From assembly GCF_005870085.1 (NCBI RefSeq), contig NZ_SZNM01000008.1:1-64000 (forward strand): a DNA stretch of 64,000 nucleotides, in the 5' to 3' direction. The position numbers were made by a program, and so were the translations under genes. The stretch is from Aquibacillus sediminis. GTDB lineage: Bacteria > Bacillota > Bacilli > Bacillales > Amphibacillaceae. The notes beneath the pieces were generated by a model that made no database searches, was not told the DNA's origin, and saw nothing but the letters and a program-made list of their open reading frames with translations. This document shows positions 21,230-35,276 of this stretch, in pieces (the stretch's first letter is position 1; every line of letters begins with the position of its first letter).

Positions 21230-21820
21230 CTTAGCACTTTTTCTAATAATATCTATTGTTTCTTTTGTTGTTGATCGTTACACCGATGCAAGTTTATTAT
21301 TCTTTCATCTATACTTAATAAAATGAGTGTTGTACGAACGCTTCGGCAGAATACTACGCTTTCCGCGGGCACGGCCTCAGCCTCCTCGCGAAGCTCACGC
21401 TGCGGGGTCTTCAGACTCGTGCTTTTCCCGCAGGAGTCTCCGTATTCTGCCTACGCTAGAATATGTTATCTTACTAGTGGTAGAGATACACTTTAATTTA
21501 ATTTAGTTAGATTATTTTTCTAGAATACGTCCAATTAAATATTAAAATGTCAATAATATAAAATTATCTAGAAAACATTAGAACACATGAATGAGCGAAA
21601 GAAATACACGGAGACTCCTGCGGGGGAAAGGCCTAGGTGAGACCCCGCAGCGAGGTACGAGCGAGGAGGCTCATCAGCCGCCCGTGGAAAGCGTAGTGTA
21701 TTTCTGCAGCGGTATTTTTAGCACTCATTTTTATATAGCTTTGTCAGGGAGCATAAAGTTACGTCGGTGTGGATGTACCAAGTAGCAACAACATCAATAT
21801 TAAAAAAACAGCCATTAATC
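21230..21820. repeat. Family A composite element, copy 4
   Basis: Outer inverted repeats contain gttgttgatcgttacaccg (left) and cggtgtggatgtacc...agcaacaaca (right). The interior carries module M1 in minus orientation (~21340-21460) then M2 in plus orientation (~21595-21720: gaaatacacggagactcctg ... agcgtagtgtatttctgcagc). The M1(-)/M2(+) order is the same as in copy 3. An ORF across M2 is a by-product of the repeat. Confidence 0.7.
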
Positions 21821-21944
21821 ATCACCATTGGCTTTGTTTAAGTATATTATAGTAAAGACAGAATTATAAGTAGTAATTTAGAGATTGAAAAATAATTGTT
21901 CATCCGTTATAATATTCCTTGTGCAATTTTATTAGTAAAAATAT

Positions 21945-22017
21945 GCGCCCGTAGCTCAGGGGATAGAGCAATGGTTTCCGGTACCATGAGTCGGGGGTTC
22001 GAATCCCTCCGGGCGCG
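21945..22017 (+). tRNA. tRNA-Arg (anticodon CCG)
   Basis: A 73-base cloverleaf with acceptor stem GCGCCCG/CGGGCGC and discriminator G, D-arm GCTCAGGGGATAGAGC, anticodon stem ATGGT/ACCAT with loop TTCCGGT (anticodon CCG, reading CGG), and T-arm GGGGGTTCGAATCCCTC. The 3' CCA is not encoded. A strong terminator follows, so it is a single-gene unit. Confidence 0.96.
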
Positions 22018-22032
22018 TTTGAAGTAAAAAAG

Positions 22033-22072
22033 GCTAACCAATTGGGGTGTTTCCCAATGGTTAGCTTTTTTT
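22033..22072 (+). terminator. Terminator of the tRNA-Arg unit
   Basis: GCTAACCA(A)TTGGG/CCCAATGGTTAGC hairpin followed by TTTTTTT. Confidence 0.9.
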
Positions 22073-22082
22073 GTGCATCGAG

Positions 22083-23569
<1,487 letters not shown>

Positions 23570-23731
23570 TATAAAGTTGTTATGTGAGTGTATGGGAGTG
23601 AATATGGCATTCGTTAGTATGAAAGGACTTAGGTTCACGCCGCAGAATAAAAATGTCTTTCAACTCCCAACTCTCACCTATACTATGATGTCCTAATAGA
23701 ATAGATCATGTCTGTAGAGGAGACGATAGGG

Positions 23732-23968
23732 ATGAAGCAAGTGATCTTATATACAAAGCCAAATTGCCCGTTATGTGAAGATGCGAAACAATTGTTAATG
23801 ATTATTCAACAGCATGCTTCCTTTGAATTACAAGAGGTGGACATATATCAAGATGACGCATTACTAGAGAAGTATCAGTTAATGATTCCAGTCGTACATA
23901 TGGGCGGAAAGGATATTGACTATGGACAGATTGACCTGGATAAAATTTGGCATGTGATTGCTGACTAG
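23732..23968 (+). CDS. Glutaredoxin/thioredoxin-like small protein
   Basis: A 78-aa thioredoxin-fold protein with an N-terminal redox motif CPLC (YTKPNCPLCEDAKQLL) and a cis-Pro region IPVVHMGG. It belongs to the short glutaredoxin-like (DUF836-type) group found next to cggR in many Bacillaceae. ATG 23732 is chosen because AGAGGAGA lies 8 bases upstream; ATG 23708 precedes that SD. Role probably thiol-disulfide exchange; partner unknown. Confidence 0.8.
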   Translation: MKQVILYTKPNCPLCEDAKQLLMIIQQHASFELQEVDIYQDDALLEKYQLMIPVVHMGGKDIDYGQIDLDKIWHVIAD

Positions 23969-24027
23969 TGAATTGTGTCAACTTTTTACAAATAACGACA
24001 TTATTCCCATAAACAAAGAAAAATATG

Positions 24028-24123
24028 TTGTGGTAAAATCCCCCATCTGATACAATATTACTTGTAAGAGGTTTTTTTTGTTGCTTGTGGGACATAATAC
24101 GACTGGCAGGGACGATATTAACC
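24028..24123 (+). promoter_or_regulatory. cggR promoter and downstream CggR operator
   Basis: TTGTGG (24028-24033), 17-bp spacer, TACAAT (24051-24056). Downstream at 24088-24123, TGGGAC-N6-CGAC-N4-AGGGAC-N6-AACC reproduces the spacing of the B. subtilis CggR operator (CGGGAC-N6-TGTC-N4-CGGGAC-N6-TGTC), with weaker second half-sites. Being downstream of the start site, it fits the roadblock type of repression relieved by fructose-1,6-bisphosphate. Confidence 0.8.
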
Positions 24124-24150
24124 CGGTAGATTTTTAAAAGGAGTTAATGT

Positions 24151-25179
24151 ATGAGATCACTCATTGATTTACAAAAGAAATTATTCCCTGATCTGCTCGA
24201 TGTCATGCAGCGAAGGTACAAAATCTTACACTACATACAGCTAATGGGACCGATTGGTCGTAGAAGCCTATCAGAGAACATAGCAATGGCTGAGCGACTT
24301 GTTCGCAGTGAAATTGATTTTTTAAATCAACACGGTTTTATTGCTGTAACGTCAAAAGGAATGCATCTAACCAATGCGGGACAAACTATTTTACATGAGT
24401 TAGCAGCATTTATGAAAGATGTCTCACGATTTAATGTGCTAGAACAACATCTTAAGGAAAAATTACAACTTGACCATGTAATTGTGATCTCAGGTAATAG
24501 TGATGAACAAGATTGGGTAAAACAAGAGTTAGGGGAAGCTTGTGTGAATTATTTAAGCTTCATCCTACAATCAAACCAAACCATTGCTGTTACTGGTGGA
24601 ACATCGATTGCTGCTGTTGCAAATGAAATGGCACCTTTTCCAAATGCAAAAAATTGTATATTTGTTCCAGCTAGAGGTGGATTAGGCGAACAAGTTGAAA
24701 ATCAAGCCAATACCATTTGTGCTCAAATGGCAAAAAAAGCTAATGGCAAATATCGTTTACTCTATGTACCTGATCCATTAAGTGAAGAAACGTATCATTC
24801 CATTATTGGCGAACCATCTGTACGAGAAGTATTAGAACTAATACGTGATGCAGATGTTGTTATTCATGGCATTGGTGATGCAATTACGATGGCAAATCGT
24901 CGAAAAACCTCGGAAAATGTTTTAGATAAGCTAATTAGAGGAAAAGCAGTCAGTGAAGCATTTGGTTATTATCTTGATGATGCTGGTGAAGTCGTTCATA
25001 AAGTGCGAACAGTTGGCATGCAATTAGAAGATTTGAATGACACGGATTATGTGATTTCGATTGCTGGTGGGAAGTCAAAAGCAAAAGCAATCATGTCTTA
25101 TTTTAAACAAGGAAAAAGTAACGTGCTAATTACTGATGAAGGTGCCGCAAATGAGTTATTAAGGGAATTTTCCCTTTAA
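24151..25179 (+). CDS. cggR: Central glycolytic genes regulator CggR
   Basis: A 342-aa SorC/DeoR-type repressor of the gapA operon, inactivated by fructose-1,6-bisphosphate. N-terminal winged helix (GRRSLSENIAMAERLVRSEIDFLNQHGFI, residues ~32-60) and C-terminal phospho-sugar-binding domain (VTGGTSIAAVA, VIHGIGDA, SIAGGKSKAKAI). It directly precedes gapA, and its operator is at 24088-24123, so it is autoregulated. Confidence 0.96.
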   Translation: MRSLIDLQKKLFPDLLDVMQRRYKILHYIQLMGPIGRRSLSENIAMAERLVRSEIDFLNQHGFIAVTSKGMHLTNAGQTILHELAAFMKDVSRFNVLEQHLKEKLQLDHVIVISGNSDEQDWVKQELGEACVNYLSFILQSNQTIAVTGGTSIAAVANEMAPFPNAKNCIFVPARGGLGEQVENQANTICAQMAKKANGKYRLLYVPDPLSEETYHSIIGEPSVREVLELIRDADVVIHGIGDAITMANRRKTSENVLDKLIRGKAVSEAFGYYLDDAGEVVHKVRTVGMQLEDLNDTDYVISIAGGKSKAKAIMSYFKQGKSNVLITDEGAANELLREFSL

Positions 25180-26220
<1,041 letters not shown>

Positions 26221-26258
26221 GTTTGAATAGAAATAAATATTAGAAGCAATTCTAATTA

Positions 26259-26286
26259 GGGAGGGGGTTTATCCTCCTCCCATTTT
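26259..26286 (+). terminator. GC-rich hairpin between gapA and pgk
   Basis: GGGAGGGGGTTTATCCTCCTCCC hairpin with a short ATTTTG tail. It is probably a partial terminator or processing/stabilising structure between cggR-gapA and the rest of the operon. Confidence 0.6.
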
Positions 26287-26374
26287 GAATTATAACAATT
26301 CGTTCCTTTTTACCATTGTATTGACTCTACTAAGAAGATATACATAGCAAGTAAAATTTGAGGAGGGTATCGAC

Positions 26375-27556
26375 GTGAACAAGAAAACAATCCATGATAT
26401 AGATGTAAAGGGTAAGAAAGTTTTTTGTCGTGTTGACTTTAACGTACCTATGAAAGACGGAGAAGTAACCGATGATACAAGAATTAAAGCAGCACTACCT
26501 ACGATTCAACACTTAGTAGAGCAAGGTGCTCGTGTTATTCTTGCTAGTCACCTAGGTAGACCTAAAGGCGAAGCAGTTGATGAATTACGTCTAGATCCAG
26601 TAGCAAAACGACTAAGTGATTTACTTGGCCAAGAAGTGACCAAAACAGATGAAGTGTATGGTGCTGAAGTAGATCAAGCTGTTAATGAATTAGACAATGG
26701 CGATGTTCTACTAATTGAAAACGTTCGTTTCGAAGCTGGGGAAGAGAAAAATGATCCAGAATTAGCGAAACAATTTGCTAACCTAGCTGATTTCTATGTA
26801 AACGATGCATTTGGTGCTGCACACCGTGCGCATGCTTCCACAGCAGGTATTGCGGAACATTTACCATCTGCAGCAGGTTTCTTAATGCAAAAAGAACTAG
26901 ACGTACTAGGAAAAGCATTATCCGATCCTGACCGTCCATTCACTGCGATTATTGGTGGAGCTAAAGTTAAGGATAAAATCGGTGTGATTGATAATCTATT
27001 AGACAAAGTAGATAATTTGATCATCGGTGGTGGTCTAGCTTACACATTCATTAAAGCTCAAGGCTATGAAATCGGTAAGTCTCTACTTGAAGAAGATAAA
27101 ATCGAGTTAGCTAAAGAATTCATGCAAAAAGCAAAAGATAAAGGCGTGAACATGCTATTGCCAATGGATGTTATTGTTGCCGACGATTTTTCAAATGATG
27201 CTAATACACAAGAAGTAGCCATTGACAGTATTCCAGCAGATCTTGAAGCACTTGATATTGGACCAAAAACACGTGAAAAGTATGCTGAAATTGTTGCAGA
27301 TTCAAAACTTATCATTTGGAATGGACCAATGGGTGTATTTGAACTAGAAGTATTCGCAAATGGAACGAAAGCAGTAGCAGATGCGCTTTCTAAAACAGAC
27401 GGTTATACTGTAATCGGTGGTGGAGATTCTGCTGCAGCTGTTGAGAAGTTTGATTATGCGGATCAAATGGATCATATTTCTACTGGTGGAGGAGCTTCCT
27501 TAGAATTTATGGAAGGCAAAGTACTACCAGGCGTTCATGCATTAAGTGATAAATAA
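26375..27556 (+). CDS. pgk: Phosphoglycerate kinase
   Basis: Makes ATP from 1,3-bisphosphoglycerate. 393 aa. The N-terminal signature [16 protein letters not shown], substrate loop [20 protein letters not shown] and the C-terminal nucleotide-binding [12 protein letters not shown] are all present. GTG 26375 follows GAGGAGGG. It begins the pgk-tpiA-gpmI-eno run. Confidence 0.98.
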   Translation: MNKKTIHDIDVKGKKVFCRVDFNVPMKDGEVTDDTRIKAALPTIQHLVEQGARVILASHLGRPKGEAVDELRLDPVAKRLSDLLGQEVTKTDEVYGAEVDQAVNELDNGDVLLIENVRFEAGEEKNDPELAKQFANLADFYVNDAFGAAHRAHASTAGIAEHLPSAAGFLMQKELDVLGKALSDPDRPFTAIIGGAKVKDKIGVIDNLLDKVDNLIIGGGLAYTFIKAQGYEIGKSLLEEDKIELAKEFMQKAKDKGVNMLLPMDVIVADDFSNDANTQEVAIDSIPADLEALDIGPKTREKYAEIVADSKLIIWNGPMGVFELEVFANGTKAVADALSKTDGYTVIGGGDSAAAVEKFDYADQMDHISTGGGASLEFMEGKVLPGVHALSDK

Positions 27557-27571
27557 TAAAGGAGTTGTTAG

Positions 27572-29868
<2,297 letters not shown>

Positions 29869-29928
29869 ATAGTTTTTTGCTGATAAGCAAAACTAAAAAC
29901 GAATGAAGATAAAAAGGAGAGAATATAA

Positions 29929-31215
<1,287 letters not shown>

Positions 31216-31230
31216 TAGGATGATCATGAA

Positions 31231-31275
31231 AAAACAGCTATTAGAGGTGTGAAACCTCTAATAGCTGTTTTTTTT
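31231..31275 (+). terminator. Terminator of the glycolytic operon
   Basis: AAACAGCTATTAGAGG/CCTCTAATAGCTGTTT hairpin with a GTGTGAAA-type loop followed by TTTTTTTT. Confidence 0.95.
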
Positions 31276-31276
31276 A

Positions 31277-32205
31277 GGCTAATTTCTAAAAGATTGTTGT
31301 TTTGTCAAAATAACTATAAACTCCGGCGTAACACAAAGATAATTACTCCTATTCACCGAAAATCTAAGCTAGATGTGTACAATTAACTAGTGTCCCCCTA
31401 TATATATTCGAGGCAAAATTTCTTCCGAATGTGCACGTTTATTTTGTCTTCATCTATATTTAAGGTGATATCCCTCCCTAATGTGCACGTTTATTGAGTT
31501 TTCGTGTATATTAGGATCTATATTTAAGCTAGATGCGCACGTTTCTTGGGTTTTCGTGCACATTAGGATCTATTTTTAATCTAGATGCGCACGTTTCTTG
31601 GGTTTTCGTGCACATTAGGATCTATTTTTAATCTAGATGTACACGTTTATTGAGTTTTCGTGTATATTAGAATCTATTTTTAAGCTAGATGTGCATGTTT
31701 ATTGAGTTTTCGTGCACATTAGGATCTATATTTTAGCTAGATGTGCACGTTTCTTGAGTTTTCGTGCACATTAGGATCTATATTTAAGCTAGATGTGCAT
31801 GTTTATTGAGTTTTCGTGTACATTAGGATCTATTTTTAAGCTAGATGTACATGTTTCTTGAGTTTTCGTGCACATTAGGATCTATTTTTAAGCTAAATGT
31901 GCACGTTTCTTGAGTTTTCGTGTATATTAGAATCTATTTTTAATCTAGATGTGCACGTTTCTTGAGTTTTCGTGCACATTAGGATCTATATTTAAGCTAG
32001 ATGTGCACGTTTCTTGAGTTTTCGTGTATATTAGAATCTATTTTTAAGCTAGATGTGCACGTTTATTGAGTTTTCGTGCACATTAGGATCTATTTTTAAG
32101 CTAGATGTACACGTTTATTGAGTTTTCATCTTGTTCTACGTCGAAGTTTCGATCAACTACGAAACAAAAAGCAACAAACTTTACTAAAAGAGCTTTTTTA
32201 TTATG
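31277..32205. repeat. Family A element, copy 5, with a tandem array in place of its modules
   Basis: The left arm (31277-31335: ctaaaagattgttgttttgtc, ctccggcgtaaca) and right arm (~32138-32205: ctacgtcgaagtttcgatca, actacgaaac, gcaacaaact, ending aaaagagctttttta) are the same inverted arms as in copies 1 and 2. Instead of the M1/M2 modules the interior is the 52-bp tandem array described separately. The element lies immediately after the eno terminator. Confidence 0.75.
31429..32126. repeat. Tandem array, 52-bp period, about 13.5 units
   Basis: Units start (atgtgcac or variant) at 31429, 31481, 31533, 31585, 31637, 31689, 31741, 31793, 31845, 31897, 31949, 32001, 32053 and 32105, an exact 52-bp step with no indels. 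Each unit contains an inverted repeat atgtgcacg / cgtgcacat separated by tttMttgagtttt, then taggatctatWtttaagctag. Unit differences are mostly transitions in the arms (gcac/gtat/gcat) that largely keep G-C, A-T or G-U pairing. A degenerate unit is seen at ~31373. Confidence 0.9.
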
Positions 32206-32228
32206 AACGGGGAACGATAATCAGCCGG

Positions 32229-32450
32229 GATAGTGTCTCTCACGACAGTTCCGCGCCCCAAAGTAAGCTGAAACAGTCGAGAGAAGGTCAGTCACGACAG
32301 TTCCGCGCCCCGAAGTATGGTGAAACTGCCGAGAGAAGGTCAGTCACGACAGTTCCGCGCCCCGAAGTATGGTGAAACAGTCGAGAGAAGGTCAGTCACG
32401 ACAGTTCCGCGCCTCAAACTCAGCTGAAACTGTCGAGAAAGTGCCCTCTC
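32229..32450. repeat. Second tandem array, 4 units, also 52-bp period
   Basis: cacgacagttccgcgcc starts at 32241, 32293, 32345 and 32397, exactly 52 bp apart. Each unit has an inverted repeat cgacagtt / aac(t/a)gtcg closing a ccgcgcc...gctg loop, then agagaaggtcagt. The sequence is unrelated to the first array although the period is identical. A short ORF across it has no independent support. Confidence 0.85.
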
Positions 32451-32515
32451 ACGTTTAGATTCAAATAAAACCAGCGCGGCGAATCAGCCGAGATAAGACC
32501 TCTATCGGTATCTTT

Positions 32516-32702
32516 TATCCCGGTGCAACCGTCCGTGTGACTCCCACTTCAAAACATGAAATGAAACGGAAATGTTTAAGTGGGAGTAACCTTTCGCTTT
32601 CGCCCCGAATGGTTCAAGGGCCTGCGGGTCTCTCCTTGTGGTACTAACACTTAGTGGGGGAAGAGCAGAAAACTCACTAAGTGAAGTTTCACTTTATAAA
32701 AC
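32516..32702 (+). repeat. Family B intergenic element, copy 1
   Basis: Starts cccggtgcaaccgtccg; core inverted repeat actcccacttcaaaacatg ... atgtttaagtgggagt; then gggtctctccttgtggtact, aacacttagtg, and ends ctcactaagtgaagtttcac + tttata. Related copies are at 38432-38613, 50755-50955 (inverted), 53721-53873 and 54551-54708. Confidence 0.75.
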
Positions 32703-32835
32703 AAGGTATACCATTCAGTTGTCCCCAAAATCATTAATCCACGCAAAAAACCCGAACTAAAACGACCGTTCGGGTTTCTTCTATGACTCAGCGTATTGTT
32801 AAAAGGGGGGAGCAGAAAACATCCCCCAATCTTCA

Positions 32836-33102
32836 TTATGACTTTAGTTGCTGAAAAGCTTGTTTCTGATACTCAAGTTCACGCTGTGCCAAATCTATTG
32901 CACCTTGGTTATCAGTTGTATGTGCAGCTTGAGATAAAGACCGCTCAGCACGTTCTAGAGCATTTTCGATATTTTGTATGACTTCTTGATTTGGATTGCT
33001 CTGTGCTTGGTTAATGGCATTTTGAAGATGCTTAATTGATTGTTGTGCTTGTGTTACCTGTGTTTGGTCATGGTAACTTGATAGGTTATTCCCTTTTTCC
33101 AC
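32836..33102 (-). CDS. Small glutamine-rich helical protein of unknown function
   Basis: An 88-aa soluble protein rich in Gln, Asn and Ala, predicted almost wholly helical (QVTQAQQSIKHLQNAINQA; ENALERAERSLSQAA). I do not recognise the family. GTG 33102 is chosen because AGGAGGG sits 6 bases upstream; the frame opens a little earlier at TTG 33120, but that would include the SD. It lies downstream of ptsI after a terminator, so it is probably independently expressed. The strong SD and coding-like composition support a real gene. Confidence 0.7.
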   Translation of the reverse strand: MEKGNNLSSYHDQTQVTQAQQSIKHLQNAINQAQSNPNQEVIQNIENALERAERSLSQAAHTTDNQGAIDLAQRELEYQKQAFQQLKS

Positions 33103-33162
33103 AAGATCCCTCCTAGACAAAGACTTACACTATTAATTTGCTTTAAAAGGCTGTAAATATAC

Positions 33163-33199
33163 AAAAAGGGATAGACCTATTTCATCAGGTCTATCCCTT
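33163..33199 (-). terminator. Terminator of the fruKA-ptsHI operon
   Basis: Read on the minus strand: AAGGGATAGACCT/AGGTCTATCCCTT hairpin followed by TTTTTG, 30 bases after the ptsI stop. Confidence 0.9.
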
Positions 33200-33228
33200 A
33201 GAGGATATTCGTATTTTTACAAATCGTA

Positions 33229-34941
33229 TTATTGATTTGTCTTTTCGCGAATAAACTGTTCCACTTCATCAGCTGTATCCATGGATAACAGTTGTTCTTT
33301 AAATGAAGCCATATCCTGTTTAGACAGGTCTTTTATTTGTGTACGTGCTGGTAAAATGGAAGTAGCACTCATACTAAACTCGTCAAGTCCAAGTCCAAGT
33401 AGGATTGGAATCGCAATGGAGTCGCCGGCCATTTCTCCACACATACCAGCCCATTTTCCTTCTGCATGTGCAGCTTCAATTACGTTGTTGACAAGGTTTA
33501 AAATGGCTGGGTGGTACGGTTGATATAAGTATGAAACACGTTCATTCATACGGTCTGCAGCCATTGTGTACTGGATTAGGTCATTGGTTCCGATACTGAA
33601 GAAATCAACTTCCTTAGCGAATTGACGAGCAATAACCGCTGTAGAAGGAATTTCTACCATGATTCCAACTTCAATGTTATCGGAAACGTCAACACCTTCG
33701 CTTGTAAGGTTATCTTTTTCTTCAAGTAACAATGCTTTAGCTTGACGGAACTCATCTAACGTTGCAATCATTGGGAACATGATTTTTAAGTTTCCATAGA
33801 CACTTGCACGTAGTAATGCACGTAATTGTACACGGAAAATATCATCACGCTCTAGGCATAAACGAATCGCACGGAATCCTAAGAATGGATTCATCTCGTC
33901 TGGTAAATCAAGGTAATTTAACTCCTTGTCACCACCGATATCGAGTGTGCGCACAACAACGGGTTTGTCGCCCATTTGTTCTAACACGGATTTGTAAGCT
34001 TCGAACTGTTCATCTTCAGATGGTAGTTCAGTTTTACCCATGTATAAGAACTCGGTACGATAAAGGCCAACACCTTCACCACCATTGTTTACCACACCTG
34101 CAACATCATCAGGAGTTCCGATGTTTGCCACTAACTCAACGTGTTGGTCGTCTGCAGAAACGGTTGGTTCATCTTTTAACTGTGCCCAAACTTCTTTTTG
34201 TTTTTCAAAATCAGCTTGTTTTTGTTTGTAAGTCTCTACTTGATCATCGCTAGGATTTACGATCACTTCGCCGTCAATCCCGTCCACAATGATTAGATCA
34301 TCTTTCTTCGCATCTTCCACAATTGTTTTGGTCCCAACAACTGCTGGGATTTCTAAAGATCTTGCCATAATTGCGGAGTGTGATGTACGTCCACCGATAT
34401 TGGTGGTAAACCCTTTAACGAATTGTTTGTTTAATTGTGCTGTATCAGAAGGTGTAAGATCCTCCGCCACGACAACAACTTCTTCGTTAATTAAAGCAGG
34501 GTTAGGGAAATCAACATTAAGTAAATGTGCCATAACACGCTTGGTAACGTCTTGTATGTCTGCAGCACGCTCACGCATGTATTCATTATCCATTGCTTTA
34601 AACATATCGATGAACATGTTTGTAGTCTCTTCTAAAGCAGCTTCTGCATTTATATTATTGTTTTTAATGTTGTCTTGAATTGGGTTAATCAATTCAGGAT
34701 CACCTAAAATTAACAAGTGCGCAGAAAAGATTTCTGCATGCTCATCACCAAGTGACTTTCGTGCATGCTCTTTAATTTGTTCTAGCTCTTTTTTAGAAAT
34801 TTCAAGAGCTTTATTTAGACGTTCTACTTCAGCTTCTGTGTTTTCCACTTTCTTTTTGTCAAAAGAAAGGTCGGGAGTTGCCAATTTGTATACTTTGGCA
34901 ATGGCAATCCCGCTTGATGCTGCAATTCCTTTAATACTCAT
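33229..34941 (-). CDS. ptsI: Phosphoenolpyruvate-protein phosphotransferase (Enzyme I)
   Basis: Takes phosphate from PEP and passes it to HPr. 570 aa. The active-site His188 lies in [13 protein letters not shown]; the PEP-binding TIM-barrel domain has [25 protein letters not shown], and the signature [12 protein letters not shown] with Cys in GMCGEMAGD. It follows ptsH by 6 bases. Here ptsHI is the tail of a fruK-fruA-ptsH-ptsI operon rather than being linked to ptsG. Confidence 0.98.
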   Translation of the reverse strand: MSIKGIAASSGIAIAKVYKLATPDLSFDKKKVENTEAEVERLNKALEISKKELEQIKEHARKSLGDEHAEIFSAHLLILGDPELINPIQDNIKNNNINAEAALEETTNMFIDMFKAMDNEYMRERAADIQDVTKRVMAHLLNVDFPNPALINEEVVVVAEDLTPSDTAQLNKQFVKGFTTNIGGRTSHSAIMARSLEIPAVVGTKTIVEDAKKDDLIIVDGIDGEVIVNPSDDQVETYKQKQADFEKQKEVWAQLKDEPTVSADDQHVELVANIGTPDDVAGVVNNGGEGVGLYRTEFLYMGKTELPSEDEQFEAYKSVLEQMGDKPVVVRTLDIGGDKELNYLDLPDEMNPFLGFRAIRLCLERDDIFRVQLRALLRASVYGNLKIMFPMIATLDEFRQAKALLLEEKDNLTSEGVDVSDNIEVGIMVEIPSTAVIARQFAKEVDFFSIGTNDLIQYTMAADRMNERVSYLYQPYHPAILNLVNNVIEAAHAEGKWAGMCGEMAGDSIAIPILLGLGLDEFSMSATSILPARTQIKDLSKQDMASFKEQLLSMDTADEVEQFIREKTNQ

Positions 34942-34947
34942 GTGAAA

Positions 34948-35217
34948 TTACTCTCCTAGTCCTTCTGATTTAATAACATCAACTAGTGCGTCAAGAGCTT
35001 CTTGTTCATCGTCACCCTCTGCTTTAATCGTAATCTCAGCGTCCTTAGGGATACCTAGTGACATCACACCCATGATTGATTTAAGGTTTACAGATTTGCC
35101 ATTATAGTCAACTGTAATATCTGAAGAAAAGCTACCCGCTTTGTTTACTAATACTGTTGCTGGACGTGCGTGTACCCCTGTTTCGTCTGTAATTGTTACT
35201 GTTTTTTCTACTGCCAT
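34948..35217 (-). CDS. ptsH: Phosphocarrier protein HPr
   Basis: An 89-aa HPr. Active His16 is in [12 protein letters not shown] and the HprK regulatory Ser47 in [10 protein letters not shown]. It carries phosphate from EI to EIIA domains and, as Ser-P-HPr, acts with CcpA. SD AGGAGG lies upstream on the minus strand. It is 60 bases after fruA with no terminator between, so it is read as part of the fru operon. Compare Crh (20.2 kb), which has Gln15. Confidence 0.98.
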   Translation of the reverse strand: MAVEKTVTITDETGVHARPATVLVNKAGSFSSDITVDYNGKSVNLKSIMGVMSLGIPKDAEITIKAEGDDEQEALDALVDVIKSEGLGE

Positions 35218-35276
35218 AATAAAAAACCTCCTAAAAATTATATCGAATTTTGTAGAATAAAACTCTATTTCCTATT

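Noticed and set aside
21591-21785. 64-aa ORF in family A copy 4
   Set aside because: It translates the M2 module and arm of a repeat found elsewhere between genes; no homologous gene expected.
32118-32375. 85-aa ORF across the second tandem array
   Set aside because: It exists only because the 52-bp repeat keeps two frames partly open; no SD, low-complexity translation.
31429-32450. CRISPR array
   Set aside because: Whole 52-bp units are repeated with no unique spacers, the units are internally palindromic, and no cas genes are present.
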